A stretch of DNA of 64,000 nt from Vineibacter terrae (GTDB lineage Bacteria > Pseudomonadota > Alphaproteobacteria > Reyranellales > Reyranellaceae), in NCBI RefSeq assembly GCF_008039615.1, contig NZ_VDUZ01000034.1:39584-103583 (forward strand), written 5' to 3'. The notes under the pieces were generated by a model. That model did not search any database, was not told the origin of the DNA, and saw only the letters and a list, made by a program, of their open reading frames with translations. A program made the translations under genes and the position numbers. This document shows positions 8,213-17,750 of the stretch, in pieces. Within the stretch, counting starts at the first letter, position 1; every line of letters starts with the position of its first letter.

Positions 8213-9556
8213 ATGGGCAGCACAGTTTTCGAGTCGGCCCTGTTTCGCGACATGTTCGGCACGGCGGCGATGCGCGCCGTCTTCGACGACCGCGCATTGG
8301 TGGCGCGCTATGTCGATGTCGAGGTGGCGCTGGCCCGCGCCGAGGCGCGCGCCGGGGTCATTCCGGCCGATGCCGGCGAGGCGATCGCGCGCGCCGCGGC
8401 GACGGTGACGTTGGATTTCGACCGCCTGAAGCGCGAGACCGACAATGTCGGCTATCCCATCCTGCCGGTGGTGGCGCAGCTCTCGGCCTTGTGCGGCGAG
8501 GCCGGGCGCTATGTGCATTGGGGCGCCACGACGCAGGACGTCATGGACACCACGACGGTGCTGCAGATGCGCGCCGCGCTCGACCTCGTGGCGGCCGACA
8601 TCGAGGCGCTGCGCGCCATCCTGGCGGCGCTGGCGCGAAAGCATCGCGACACGCCGATGGCCGGCCGCACGCATCTGCAGCAGGCCCTGCCGGTGACGTT
8701 CGGCTACAAGGCCGCGATCTGGCTGGCGGCGCTGGACCGCCATGCCGAGCGGCTGGCGCAGCTGCGTCCGCGGGTGCTGGTCGTGCAGTTCGCCGGCGCC
8801 GCCGGCACGCTGGCCTCGATCGGCGGCAAGGGCTTCGATGTCCAGCGCGAGCTGGCGCGCGAGCTTGGGCTGGGTGAGCCGGCCTCGACATGGCATGTCG
8901 CGCGCGACGGCTTCGCCGAGGCGGTGAGCGTATTGGCCCTGATCACCGGCACGCTGGGCAAGATCGCCTTCGACGTCATGATCATGATGTCGACCGAATA
9001 CGGCGAGGTCTTCGAGCCTTTCGTCCACGGCCGCGGCGCGTCCAGCACCATGCCGCAGAAGCGCAACCCGATCTCGTCCGAGCTGATCCTGGCTGCCGCC
9101 AAGATCGTGCGTCAGCAGGCCGGCCTGATGCTCGATGCGCTGGTCACCGACTTCGAGCGCGCCACCGGTCCGTGGCATGTCGAATGGGCCGCGATCCCCG
9201 AGTCGTTCCTGGCGGCGTCCAGCGCGCTGCACCAGGCGAAGTTCATGCTGGGCGGCCTGATCGTCGATGCGGTGCGCATGCGGCGCAACCTCGACATCAC
9301 ATCCGGCCTGATCGTGGCCGAGGCGGTGATGATGGGCCTGGCGCCGTCCATGGGCCGGCAGGCGGCGCACGATGTCGTCTACGAGTCGTGCCGGCTGGCT
9401 GCCGACCGCGGCCTGTCGCTGCTCGACGCGCTGATGCAGTCGCCCGCCGTCACGCAGCACCTGGACCGGGCCGCGCTGGCGAAGCTGTGCGATCCGGCCA
9501 ACTACCTCGGCCTGGCGCCGCTGATGGTCGATCGCGTCGTGGCGGGCCGCGCCTGA
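8213..9556 (+). CDS. Aspartase/fumarase-superfamily lyase (PcaB/PurB-like)
   Basis: A 447-residue member of the fumarase/aspartase/adenylosuccinate lyase superfamily. The flexible signature loop SSTMPQKRNPISSE is intact, as are the WGATTQDVMDT and AGRTHLQQALPVTFG blocks. The sequence is closest in style to 3-carboxy-cis,cis-muconate cycloisomerase and unassigned adenylosuccinate-lyase-family proteins. No other protocatechuate genes are nearby, so the substrate is open. ATG 8213 follows GGAGGAG at ideal spacing. It follows fabI on the same strand after a 104-base gap and converges with the amidohydrolase gene, so it is probably a separate unit linked to the catabolic genes downstream. Confidence 0.85.
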   Translation: MGSTVFESALFRDMFGTAAMRAVFDDRALVARYVDVEVALARAEARAGVIPADAGEAIARAAATVTLDFDRLKRETDNVGYPILPVVAQLSALCGEAGRYVHWGATTQDVMDTTTVLQMRAALDLVAADIEALRAILAALARKHRDTPMAGRTHLQQALPVTFGYKAAIWLAALDRHAERLAQLRPRVLVVQFAGAAGTLASIGGKGFDVQRELARELGLGEPASTWHVARDGFAEAVSVLALITGTLGKIAFDVMIMMSTEYGEVFEPFVHGRGASSTMPQKRNPISSELILAAAKIVRQQAGLMLDALVTDFERATGPWHVEWAAIPESFLAASSALHQAKFMLGGLIVDAVRMRRNLDITSGLIVAEAVMMGLAPSMGRQAAHDVVYESCRLAADRGLSLLDALMQSPAVTQHLDRAALAKLCDPANYLGLAPLMVDRVVAGRA

Positions 9557-9569
9557 CGTCGCGACGGCG

Positions 9570-10637
9570 TCAGACGGCAATGCCCTGCGCCGCAAGGTTC
9601 AGGCCGTATACCCGGCACGCCGTGCCCATGAACAAGGCGCGCTTCTCGTCTGCGGACATGCCCGACGCCAGGCGCTTGAAAGCATTCCACAGCACCACCC
9701 AGCTGCACGAGCCCTTGTCCACCGGGAAGTTGCTTTCGAACATGGCCCGATCGGGCCCGAAGGCATCGAGGCAGACATCGACATAAGGCCGCCAGCCATC
9801 GGCGAGCACCTCCGACGTCACCGGCCGCTCGCCCATGTGGAAGTCGAAGCCCATGACGTGCATGCCCATGCCGCCCAGCTTCACGTTCACGTTGGGGCAA
9901 CGCGACAGCGTGCGCATCGCCGTTTCCCATTCGGTGAAGACATCGCTGCGCCGGCCGGCATAGGGACCGATCCCTGCCGGGCCGCCGATATGGTCGCAGA
10001 TGATCGTCGTGTCCGGAAAGGCACGCGCCAGGTCGATCAGGTCGCCGAGCTGCGTATGGAGCAGCCAGGCGTCGAAGGTGAGGCCAAGCCTGGCGAGCCA
10101 CGCGAAGCCCTGGCGGAAATCGGGACGCAGCAGCAGGCCCTGCGGCGGGTTGGCGGTCGTGGCCTTGATGCCGTCCTTGTGCCATGCCGCGACGTTGCGG
10201 ATGCCGCGGAAGCGGCCACCGGCGGCGGCGACATGCGCCTCCAGGGCAGGACCGGCGCGGTCGCCGAAGCGCAGGTCGACATTGCCGATGATGCCGGCGC
10301 AGGCCCGTGTCGGGCCGTAGGCGCCGCTGGCGCCCATCGCGGCGACGCCGTTCACGAACTCGGTCTCGCCCAGCGAGCGACGGTCATCGGCGCCATAGGG
10401 GCGGTAGAACACCCGACACTCGACGAACAGCGAGGCGACCAGCCTGTGTCCGCTGCCGGCGTCGTCGAGGAATTCCGGCAGCAGGTAGCGATGGCCAGGG
10501 CTGTCCATGAGATGATGATGCGGATCGACGATCGGCAGGTCGGGCTCGATCACCGGCTCCGCATGGCGCGCAAGCCAGTCCGGCCGCACCGGCAGGAAAT
10601 CGTTCGAAATGCGCTGAACCGCCGATGCATCGCTCAT
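9570..10637 (-). CDS. Amidohydrolase-2 family metal-dependent hydrolase
   Basis: A 355-residue TIM-barrel hydrolase of the amidohydrolase_2 group, which includes 2-pyrone-4,6-dicarboxylate lactonase and L-fuconolactonase types. The metal site motif IVDPHHHLMD is near residue 36. Later barrel motifs CDHIGGP and FESNFPVDK supply a histidine and the terminal aspartate region. It starts at ATG 10637 behind GGGAGGAGG. It is the last gene of a run with the CoA-transferase (45-base gap) and D-aminoacylase genes, so it probably hydrolyses a lactone or amide ring in the same catabolic route (inference). Confidence 0.88.
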   Translation of the reverse strand: MSDASAVQRISNDFLPVRPDWLARHAEPVIEPDLPIVDPHHHLMDSPGHRYLLPEFLDDAGSGHRLVASLFVECRVFYRPYGADDRRSLGETEFVNGVAAMGASGAYGPTRACAGIIGNVDLRFGDRAGPALEAHVAAAGGRFRGIRNVAAWHKDGIKATTANPPQGLLLRPDFRQGFAWLARLGLTFDAWLLHTQLGDLIDLARAFPDTTIICDHIGGPAGIGPYAGRRSDVFTEWETAMRTLSRCPNVNVKLGGMGMHVMGFDFHMGERPVTSEVLADGWRPYVDVCLDAFGPDRAMFESNFPVDKGSCSWVVLWNAFKRLASGMSADEKRALFMGTACRVYGLNLAAQGIAV

Positions 10638-10682
10638 TGCTTCCTCCTCCCGCGGGCCGGCGACAAGGCCGACCGCGCAATC

Positions 10683-11966
10683 CTATCCCTGGCGAGTCGT
10701 GTTGCCGAAGACGCCGCAGGCCGCAAGTGCATTCAGTCGCGCCTCGTCATAGCCGAGAAGCTCCGCCAGGACTGTCCGCGTGTGCTGGCCCAGCAAGGGG
10801 GCGGCAACGGGATCCGCCGTCGGCGTGCGCGAGAAGCGGAATGGCGGCGCGATGTTCGGAATGGCGCCCGCGGAGGGGTGCGGAATGTCGCTGGCGATCC
10901 CGCGCGCAATCATCTCGGGGCTGGCGAACGCCTCGGCGACGGTGCGCACCGGACCTGCAGGGACGTTGGCGTCCTGCAGCCGTGCCATCCATTCCGCGCG
11001 CGAGCGGGTGGCAAAGATGCCATCCAGCGCGATCTGCAGCTCGGCGCGATGCGTGGCGCGATCATGGTTGGTGGCAAAACGCGGATCGTCGGCAAGGTCC
11101 GGCCGTGCCAGCACATCGACGACAAGGCGCCGGTACAGCCGGTCGCTGACACAAGTCAGGTAGAACGGACCGTCGGCGGCCTGGAACAGGCCGACCGGCG
11201 CTGCGCCCTCGGGTGCCTGTCCGAAGCGCGTCGGTGTCTCGCCGTTCATCAAGTGGCTCATGCCGAACATGCTGCTGATCGCAGCAGCGTTGTCGAACAA
11301 GGCTACCTCGGCATGCTGGCCAAGGCCCGTATGCTCTCGTGCCAGCAGGGCCGCGAGCACCGCATTGCAGGCCATCATGCCGGTCGATATGTCGATCATC
11401 GGTGGTCCCATCCGCACCGGCGGGCCGTCGGCGAAGCCGTTCAGGGACATCAGCCCGCTTTCGGCCTGCACGACGGGATCGTAGCCGGATCGTCGGGCAT
11501 ATGTCCCGCTGCGGCCGTAGGCGGAGATCGAGCAATAGACGAGGCGCGGATTTGAGGCGGCGACCGCGTCGTAGCCCAGCCCGAGGCGCTCCATGACACC
11601 GGTCGAGAAGTTCTCGACCAGGACATCGGCCTGGCGAACCAGCGCCAGCGCGACATCGCGGCCCTCAGGCCGCGACAGATCGAGCGCGACGCTGCGCTTG
11701 CCGCGATTGAACGCCAGGAAAGCTGCGCTTTCCCCGCCAAGCGCTGCCATGCGGACGTGCCGCATGTCGTCGCCCCCCGCTGGGTTCTCGATCTTGATCA
11801 CACGTGCGCCGAGGTCGGCGAGGAGCTGGGTGCATATCGGCCCCGCGACGACACGCGAGAAATCGATCACCAAAGGGCCGGGCAGCGCCGTGGGCGCAGC
11901 GTGCGGCCGAGGGTCATGGGCCGGCAGCTCGGGCCGGCGCGCGGCGTGGGCCGAAGCCATCGACAT
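10683..11966 (-). CDS. CaiB/BaiF family III CoA-transferase
   Basis: A 427-residue family III acyl-CoA transferase (formyl-CoA/carnitine-CoA transferase type) that moves CoA between carboxylic acids through an aspartyl-CoA intermediate. Family blocks are plain: VIDFSRVVAGPICTQLLADLGA, then KIENPAGGDDMR and NRGKRSVALDL. The catalytic Asp is in SGYDPVVQAESGLM. ATG 11966 overlaps the D-aminoacylase stop (TGATG), with further in-frame ATGs at 11960 and GTG at 11969. Translational coupling suggests it activates a carboxylic acid released by the hydrolase. Confidence 0.92.
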   Translation of the reverse strand: MSMASAHAARRPELPAHDPRPHAAPTALPGPLVIDFSRVVAGPICTQLLADLGARVIKIENPAGGDDMRHVRMAALGGESAAFLAFNRGKRSVALDLSRPEGRDVALALVRQADVLVENFSTGVMERLGLGYDAVAASNPRLVYCSISAYGRSGTYARRSGYDPVVQAESGLMSLNGFADGPPVRMGPPMIDISTGMMACNAVLAALLAREHTGLGQHAEVALFDNAAAISSMFGMSHLMNGETPTRFGQAPEGAAPVGLFQAADGPFYLTCVSDRLYRRLVVDVLARPDLADDPRFATNHDRATHRAELQIALDGIFATRSRAEWMARLQDANVPAGPVRTVAEAFASPEMIARGIASDIPHPSAGAIPNIAPPFRFSRTPTADPVAAPLLGQHTRTVLAELLGYDEARLNALAACGVFGNTTRQG

Positions 11967-13681
11967 CACGCCACCACCGCCGCGCCGCCGCGCACGAGCC
12001 GTCCCGGCAAGGCGCCGGTCGGCTGATCGTCGCGTGTCGTGATGGTGCCTGACACGATCGTCGCACGATAACCTTCCGATCGCTGGATCAGCCGCCGGCC
12101 GCCGCTGGGCAGGTCATAGACGATCTCCGGCGCGTGCAGCCGCAGGCGATCGTGGTCTATGACGTTGATGTCGGCCTTGTAGCCTGGCGCGATCAGGCCG
12201 CGATCGGTCAGGCCGACGGCGAGCGCCGTGTCACGGCTCTGGGCTCGAACGACGTCCGGCAGCGACAAACGCGGACCTCGACGACGGTCGCGTGTCCAAT
12301 GCGTCAACATGAACGTGGGCAGGCTGGCATCGCAGATGATCCCGCAATGCGCGCCGCCGTCGCCCAGGCCGATGATCGTGTCGCGGTGCTGCAGCATCTC
12401 GCGGCATTCATCGAGAGCACCGGTCGCGTAGTTGAGGAGGGGGCGATAGAGAATCGCCCGGCCGTCACGCTCCAGCAGGAGGTCATAGGCGAGGTCCGCG
12501 GGCCGGCGCCCGGCACGGGCCGCCAGTGCCGCGATGCTCGCGTCAGGCGCGGGCTCGTAGTCCGGCGGATCGCGAAGCGGGAAGAGCTTCTCGAAATTGA
12601 ACAGGCGGTCTCGCAGCGCCGGATCGCCCGGCTCTTCGTCGAGCAGGCGGCGGCGCATCTGCGGATCACGCAAGGCGGCGACCTTGCCGGCCAACGGCAG
12701 GTCGGCAATGGCGGCCCACGACGGATGCGTGCAGAACGGGTTCATCGACAGCTCGATGCCGTAGAGCAGGCCGACAGCCCGGCCGCAGACCTGGGCCCGG
12801 ATCTCGAGACCGTCGTCGACGGCACGACGGATCAGGTCGAGGGCCCGCCGCCATTTGCCGGGTGCTCGGTCGGCCTGCGCCAGCGAGATTGACATCGGTC
12901 GGCCCGAGCTCTCGGCCAGCCGGCGCAGCAACGCGAACTCGCCATCGTCGCCGGGATGATCGGTGATGACCTGCAGGACGCCGCGGCCGGTCTTGCCGAT
13001 GGCAACGGCGATCTCCATCAGCTCCGCCTCGGCCGCGTTCAGGGTTGGCGTCGGTTGTCCGTCGCTGGTGCGGTGGGCCAGCGTGCGCGAGGTCGAGAAG
13101 CCGATGGCGCCGGCCTGCACGCCTTCAGCAGCCAGACGCGCCATCAGCCGCCGGTCTTCCGCAGTGGCGGGTTCGCGGTTCGCGCCGCGCTCCCCCATGA
13201 CGTAGACCCTCAGCGCGGCGTGCGGTACCTGGGCGGCGACATCGATGTCGTAGCGTCGCGTCGACAATGCGTCGAGGAAATCGGGAAAGGACTCCCAGTT
13301 CCAAGGCAGGCCCTCGTTGAGGACCACGCCGGGAATATCCTCGACGCCTTCCATGAGCCGGATCAGCATGTCGCGCTCGGTCGGCCGGCAGGGCGCGAAT
13401 CCGACGCCGCAATTGCCCATCAGCGCGGTCGTGACCCCATGCGCCGATGAGGGCGTCACCTGATGGCTCCAGGTGACCTGGCCGTCATAGTGCGTGTGGA
13501 TGTCGACGAAGCCCGGCGTCACCAGCAGGCCGCGGGCGTCGACTTCCTCGTCGCCGCGTCCACTGGCCGCTCCGACCGAGGCGATCCGGCCGTCGACAAT
13601 CTCGACATCCGCGATGCGCGGCTCGGCGCCCGTGCCGTCGACCACGGTGCCGCCTCGGATGATCAATCGATGGTTCGACAT
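11966..13681 (-). CDS. D-aminoacylase / N-acyl-D-amino-acid deacylase family amidohydrolase
   Basis: A 571-residue cytoplasmic amidohydrolase. It begins with the beta-sandwich strand LIIRGGTVVDGTG. The metal motif GFVDIHTHYDGQVTW follows, then the cysteine ligand block GNCGVGFAPCRP typical of D-aminoacylases, and GDGGAHCGIICDAS in the C-terminal barrel. The end returns to the sandwich (GYKADINVIDHD). The family removes acyl groups from N-acyl-D-amino acids, but many members act on other amides. ATG 13681 is spaced well from GGGAGG; ATG 13684 is the alternative. It heads a three-gene minus-strand operon divergent from the TRAP transporter, which probably imports its substrate. Confidence 0.9.
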   Translation of the reverse strand: MSNHRLIIRGGTVVDGTGAEPRIADVEIVDGRIASVGAASGRGDEEVDARGLLVTPGFVDIHTHYDGQVTWSHQVTPSSAHGVTTALMGNCGVGFAPCRPTERDMLIRLMEGVEDIPGVVLNEGLPWNWESFPDFLDALSTRRYDIDVAAQVPHAALRVYVMGERGANREPATAEDRRLMARLAAEGVQAGAIGFSTSRTLAHRTSDGQPTPTLNAAEAELMEIAVAIGKTGRGVLQVITDHPGDDGEFALLRRLAESSGRPMSISLAQADRAPGKWRRALDLIRRAVDDGLEIRAQVCGRAVGLLYGIELSMNPFCTHPSWAAIADLPLAGKVAALRDPQMRRRLLDEEPGDPALRDRLFNFEKLFPLRDPPDYEPAPDASIAALAARAGRRPADLAYDLLLERDGRAILYRPLLNYATGALDECREMLQHRDTIIGLGDGGAHCGIICDASLPTFMLTHWTRDRRRGPRLSLPDVVRAQSRDTALAVGLTDRGLIAPGYKADINVIDHDRLRLHAPEIVYDLPSGGRRLIQRSEGYRATIVSGTITTRDDQPTGALPGRLVRGGAAVVA

Positions 13682-13994
13682 CATGCCTCCCGTCGTGCCT
13701 GCAATGACTGTGGCGCCGTCGTTGGCCGGTTGCCATGTCAAAACGGGAATATGTTCTATGCATTCATATATATGAATTTTAGATGGATCTCGAGAAGGAA
13801 ATCTATACGCAGATGGCGACTGATGAGGGTCAATCGCCTGCAGGCAGCGTTCTGAGGTGGTCTGCGTGATTTCTATTTTTCGAAATTGCATAACAGGAGT
13901 GCGCAATACCACGTTGCGACGGCGCCTTTCAGGTCGCTAGCCTCGCGCAACGACTGACAAGAAATGGTCATCACATCCGTCAGGGAGGAAGAAA
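13682..13994. other. Divergent intergenic region between hydrolase operon and TRAP operon
   Basis: About 313 bases without a convincing gene. It is noticeably richer in A/T than its surroundings at 13740-13780 and 13865-13890. It holds a 16-base perfect palindrome (listed separately), a TTGACA hexamer on the minus strand (13741-13736) without a good matching -10, and the ribosome-binding site of dctP near its right end. It must carry promoters for both divergent operons. Confidence 0.6.
13763..13778. promoter_or_regulatory. AT-rich perfect palindrome, candidate operator
   Basis: ATTCATATATATGAAT is a perfect 16-base dyad midway between the divergent hydrolase and TRAP operons. An IclR regulator gene lies immediately beyond the TRAP genes, so this dyad is the natural candidate for its operator. 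No factor binding is shown by the sequence itself. Confidence 0.45.
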
Positions 13995-15017
13995 GTGGTT
14001 GGTTTCATCCAGTTGCGGCGGCGGCCGCTTTTGCTGTCGCTGGCGGCCGCATCCATCGCGGCGCCGTCGATCGCGCGGGCTCAGGGCAAGGTCGTGGTGC
14101 CGTTCGCGACATGGGGCAGCCCCACGCATGTCAACATCGTGAGCTTCCTCGGTGCCCTCGAGGCCGCATTGCAGCGCGACGCGGGGGGACGCATCACCGT
14201 GCGCCATTACCCTGCCGGACAACTGGCGCAGGACGTCGACATGCCCATCGCCATCCCGACCGGGAAGGTGAAGTTCGGGTGGATCACGGTCCTGAACTGG
14301 ACGGGCCTCATCCGCGATGTCGGTGCCCTGTCGCTGCCGACCGCGATGACGATGGAGAGCGGCGCCCAGGCGTCCGACATGCCCGGGGGGTTCAAGGAAG
14401 TCCTCGACAAGCAGTTTCGCGAACGCGGCGCGACGTTGCTGGCGATGACCGATATCGGCTCGCCTGCGATTGCGTCATCGAAGAAGATCGTCGGGCCTGA
14501 CGACATGAAGGGGCTGCGCGTGCGCGCGCCTTCCGAGGGATTGGCCGAGCTGGTGAAGCAGCTCGGCGGCGCGCCTGTCGCCATTCCGTTTGGCGAGGTG
14601 TACACCGCCTTGCAGCACGGCACCATCGACGCGGCTGTCATCGGCTTCCAGGGGATCCAATCGCAGCGCGTCTATGAGGTCAGCAAGTTCGCGATCGTGC
14701 CGGGGTCCTTCACCGGCATGGGCATGCAGGGCTTCGCGGCCAACCTGCAGTGGTGGATGGGCCTCAACCCGAAAGACCGCGAGATCATCGCCAAGGCCAT
14801 CCGTGAAGCGGAGCTCGCGTCCCGCGCGGCGATAATCAAGGACCGTGCCGGCCTTGCCGATCAGTACCGTCAGGAGGGCATGGATGTCACGATGCTCGAC
14901 TCCTCCATGCCCCAGTTCGCCGCCTGGAAGCAGGCAACCGATCCCTTGCTTGCGAAAGGCGCCACCTTCAGCAAGGAGATCATGGCGCCCATCCTGGCGG
15001 CCGGAAACGGCAAATGA
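13995..15017 (+). CDS. dctP: TRAP transporter solute-binding protein DctP
   Basis: A 340-residue periplasmic binding protein of the TRAP (DctP/TAXI-distinct) type. An N-terminal signal peptide (RRRPLLLSLAAASIAAPSIARAQ) ends near residue 30, and the KIVGPDDMKGLRVRAPS block is typical of DctP, where an Arg contacts the substrate carboxylate. GTG 13995 is preceded by AGGGAGGA. It overlaps dctQ by four bases. The substrate is probably a carboxylate processed by the divergent hydrolase operon (inference). Confidence 0.92.
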   Translation: MVGFIQLRRRPLLLSLAAASIAAPSIARAQGKVVVPFATWGSPTHVNIVSFLGALEAALQRDAGGRITVRHYPAGQLAQDVDMPIAIPTGKVKFGWITVLNWTGLIRDVGALSLPTAMTMESGAQASDMPGGFKEVLDKQFRERGATLLAMTDIGSPAIASSKKIVGPDDMKGLRVRAPSEGLAELVKQLGGAPVAIPFGEVYTALQHGTIDAAVIGFQGIQSQRVYEVSKFAIVPGSFTGMGMQGFAANLQWWMGLNPKDREIIAKAIREAELASRAAIIKDRAGLADQYRQEGMDVTMLDSSMPQFAAWKQATDPLLAKGATFSKEIMAPILAAGNGK

Positions 15018-15556
15018 CGGCCGAACCGGAAGCCGCGCCGGAAACCAACGAGAACAACCGCTTCTTCAGGCTCCTGAACCGGGTCAGCGATGCCGGTGTC
15101 ATTGCCGGCGGCTGTGCCCTGATCGCGATCACCCTGATCGTCACGTACGACGTCATCGCGCGCTTCATCGGCCATCCCACCATCTGGGCCACGGAGATTT
15201 CGGGGTATCTGCTGATCGCGGTCGCCGTCCTTGGCGCCGCCGACACGCTGCGCCGCAACGAGCATTTTGCCATGACGCTGCTCGTCGACACCTTGCGCGG
15301 CCAGGTCCGCCGCTGGGTGTCGCTGGCGGCGTGGTGCGTGGTCCTGCTGCTCGTCGCAGGGCTGGTGCTGGGCATAGCGGCGCTGATCGCCAACTCGGCG
15401 CGCTTCGGGCTGCGGTCCTACACCATCCTGCAGGTTCCGCTTATCCTGCCGCAGATCGTTCTGCTCGTCGGCTTTGCGATCCTGGCGCTGGCGCTGGCGG
15501 GACGCGTCATCGCGCTGGTCCGGCAGTTGCGGACGCACACCACACGCCAGGAGTAG
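15014..15556 (+). CDS. dctQ: TRAP transporter small membrane subunit DctQ
   Basis: A 180-residue protein with four predicted membrane segments (about residues 30-55, 65-85, 100-125, 135-165). The conserved block DVIARFIGHPTIWATEISGYL is a hallmark of DctQ. It forms the membrane complex with DctM. The start overlaps the dctP stop (ATGA), and dctM begins seven bases after its stop. Confidence 0.9.
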   Translation: MTAEPEAAPETNENNRFFRLLNRVSDAGVIAGGCALIAITLIVTYDVIARFIGHPTIWATEISGYLLIAVAVLGAADTLRRNEHFAMTLLVDTLRGQVRRWVSLAAWCVVLLLVAGLVLGIAALIANSARFGLRSYTILQVPLILPQIVLLVGFAILALALAGRVIALVRQLRTHTTRQE

Positions 15557-15562
15557 CGGCAC

Positions 15563-16837
15563 ATGCTGGCGCTGGTCGTCCTGCTGTTCTTCTTCGTTCT
15601 GATTCTTGCCGGCATGCCCATTTTCGGTGCGATGGGCACCGCCTCGCTCGCCGGTGTGATGCTGCTGGGAGAGAGCGATACGCCACTGCTCAACCTCGCG
15701 CTCACGATCTACCAGACCCTTGGCAACTTCCTGCTGATCGCGGTGCCGCTCTACATCTACGCCGGCACGCTGATGGAAGTGGCAGGACTGAACGAGAAGC
15801 TGTTCAAGTTCGCTCGTGTATGGGTCGGCCGTGTCCCTGGCGGCCTCGGTGTCGCGACGGTCGTGGCCTGCGCCATCTTCGCGGCAATATGCGGCTCGTC
15901 GGTGGCGACGGCGGTAACCATCGGGCTCGTTGCCTTTCCCGCGCTGGTGAAGGGAGGATACAAACCGCCCTTCAGCGGGGCGCTGATCGCTGCCGGCGGG
16001 ACGCTGGGCATCCTCATTCCGCCCAGCATCGCGATGATCATCTTCGGCGTGCTGACCGAGCAATCGATCGCGCAGCTTTTCGTCGCCGGTGCCTTGCCGG
16101 GAGTCCTGCTGGCGGCCCTGATGGCCCTCTACACCATGTTCTTCTCCAAGGTGGCGGCCGATCCCGAGCCGATCACATGGAAGGAGCGGATCGCCGTCAC
16201 GCGTGAGGCGATATGGGTCCTGCTGCTGCCGGTGGGTGTGCTGGCCAGCATCTACAGCGGCTTGGCCACCGCGACGGAGGTCGCGGCGTTAGCCGTCGTC
16301 TATGTCATCGCCGTCGGGCTTTGGACTCGAACGCTGACACGCGCCCACTTCGTGGACGCCACGCTGCGGGCGACCCGCACCAGCGTCATGATCTTCATGA
16401 TGATCGCCTTCGGGCAGGCGTTGACCGAGTTCTTCACCCTTACCGGATTGCCGCAGCTGGTGGTGGACCTCGTGGCGCAGGCCGGTCTGGGCTTCGTCGC
16501 GGTCGTGACGCTGATGGTGCTGATCTACATCCTGCTCGGCACCTTCCTGGAGGCGACCTCGATGCTTCTGGTCTCCGTGCCGATCATGTTTCCGCTGGCA
16601 AAGTCCATCGGCATGCACCCGCTGGCTTTTGCCGTGTTCGTCGTGCTCGCTGTCGAGGTGGCGCAGATCCATCCGCCATTCGGGATCAACCTCTATGCCC
16701 TGTCGGGCGTCGGCAAGGTCCATATCGGCCGCATGTCGATCAGCGTCATTCCTTACGTGATCATGATGATCGGGATGATGTTTGCGATTGCGTTCTTTCC
16801 CGGCATAGCGACCTGGCTGCCGGGCACGATGCGGTAG
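15563..16837 (+). CDS. dctM: TRAP transporter large permease DctM
   Basis: A 424-residue, strongly hydrophobic permease with about twelve membrane segments and the glycine-rich blocks GAMGTASLAG, GVATVVACAIFAAICGSS and GGTLGILIPPSIAMI typical of DctM. It performs Na+-coupled uptake with DctQ and DctP. It is the last gene of the TRAP operon and converges on the IclR gene with a 25-base gap. Confidence 0.93.
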   Translation: MLALVVLLFFFVLILAGMPIFGAMGTASLAGVMLLGESDTPLLNLALTIYQTLGNFLLIAVPLYIYAGTLMEVAGLNEKLFKFARVWVGRVPGGLGVATVVACAIFAAICGSSVATAVTIGLVAFPALVKGGYKPPFSGALIAAGGTLGILIPPSIAMIIFGVLTEQSIAQLFVAGALPGVLLAALMALYTMFFSKVAADPEPITWKERIAVTREAIWVLLLPVGVLASIYSGLATATEVAALAVVYVIAVGLWTRTLTRAHFVDATLRATRTSVMIFMMIAFGQALTEFFTLTGLPQLVVDLVAQAGLGFVAVVTLMVLIYILLGTFLEATSMLLVSVPIMFPLAKSIGMHPLAFAVFVVLAVEVAQIHPPFGINLYALSGVGKVHIGRMSISVIPYVIMMIGMMFAIAFFPGIATWLPGTMR

Positions 16838-16862
16838 GCTGCCCAATCATCGTGTCGCGAGG

Positions 16863-17639
16863 TCAGGTCGGCGACAGGTGACGGGCGATGGCGCTGCGCA
16901 TCAGGCGTACGATCTCGCGTTCACGGGCCTGTAGCCGGTCGACCGGCCCACCGGCACCGACCACCACCGGCCGATCGGCGGAGGCTGTCGGCAGCGCCAT
17001 GGCGATGATGCCGCTGCCGGCGATATACGTTCCATAGGAGCGGGCGTAGCCGATGACGCGGACCTCCTCGACGATGCTGAGCAGATCGTCGACGTCGACA
17101 GGCTTGTCGGTGGCCGATCGGTTGACACGATCGACGATGGCGCGGATCTCAGTATTGTCGTAGCCGCTGAGCAGCGCCCAGCCCATGCCGGATCCGCACA
17201 GTGGCCGCAGCGTGCCGGGCGGAACGTTGAGCATGATCGGGTAGATGCCCGGAATGCTGTGCACGTACTGTACGTCGAGATCATTGCGGGTTCCCAGGAT
17301 GATGGTCTCGCCGATCTGGCTATGCATGTCGCCCATCAGCGCCATCAGCTTGCCTTTGCCGAAGAACACTCCATGCAAGTACTCTGATATGATGGCGATG
17401 CGCACCGTTGGAAAATAGGTGCGGCCGGCGCGCTCGAAGCTGAGGTATCCGAGCTGGACCATGCTCTTGAGCAGCGCGGCGGTGCTTGACGGCGGATAGT
17501 CCAGGCGCTTGGCGATTTCGATGGCGGCCAGCGGCTTGCGCACGTCGTTGAACGCTTCGAGGACCTCGAAGACGCGGCCAACCGACTTGACGACAGAGCG
17601 CTCGTTTTCCGGGACGTGCGGCGGCACGGGCTTTTTCAT
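16863..17639 (-). CDS. IclR-family transcriptional regulator
   Basis: A 258-residue regulator. The winged helix-turn-helix lies at about residues 15-75 (VFEVLEAFNDVRKPLAAIEIAKRLDYPPSSTAALLKSM, quoted in part here: SSTAALLKSM). The IclR effector domain follows (LGTRNDLDVQYVH and GSGMGWALLSG blocks). The gene lies between the TRAP operon and the enolase-superfamily gene and probably controls the surrounding catabolic genes. Its effector is unknown. The AT-rich dyad at 13763-13778 is a candidate binding site. Confidence 0.9.
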   Translation of the reverse strand: MKKPVPPHVPENERSVVKSVGRVFEVLEAFNDVRKPLAAIEIAKRLDYPPSSTAALLKSMVQLGYLSFERAGRTYFPTVRIAIISEYLHGVFFGKGKLMALMGDMHSQIGETIILGTRNDLDVQYVHSIPGIYPIMLNVPPGTLRPLCGSGMGWALLSGYDNTEIRAIVDRVNRSATDKPVDVDDLLSIVEEVRVIGYARSYGTYIAGSGIIAMALPTASADRPVVVGAGGPVDRLQAREREIVRLMRSAIARHLSPT

Positions 17640-17750
17640 GATGGGGTTGTCGCGGCCATCTTTCGTGATCGTTGATCATCGATACCGTGGATGTCCAATA
17701 GCACCGCTTTCCACGCCGCGTCACGCCCGTCCTCTGCGACAGCGATGTGC

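Noticed and set aside
13685..13912. N-terminal extension of the D-aminoacylase-like protein to 13912
   Set aside because: The extra residues have no family similarity and the region is the AT-rich divergent promoter; a good ribosome site precedes the 13681 start.
17640..17750. Operator-like TGATC repeats between the IclR gene and the enolase-superfamily gene
   Set aside because: The GATCGTTGATCATCGAT stretch is only imperfectly symmetric and short; it is not distinguishable from chance.
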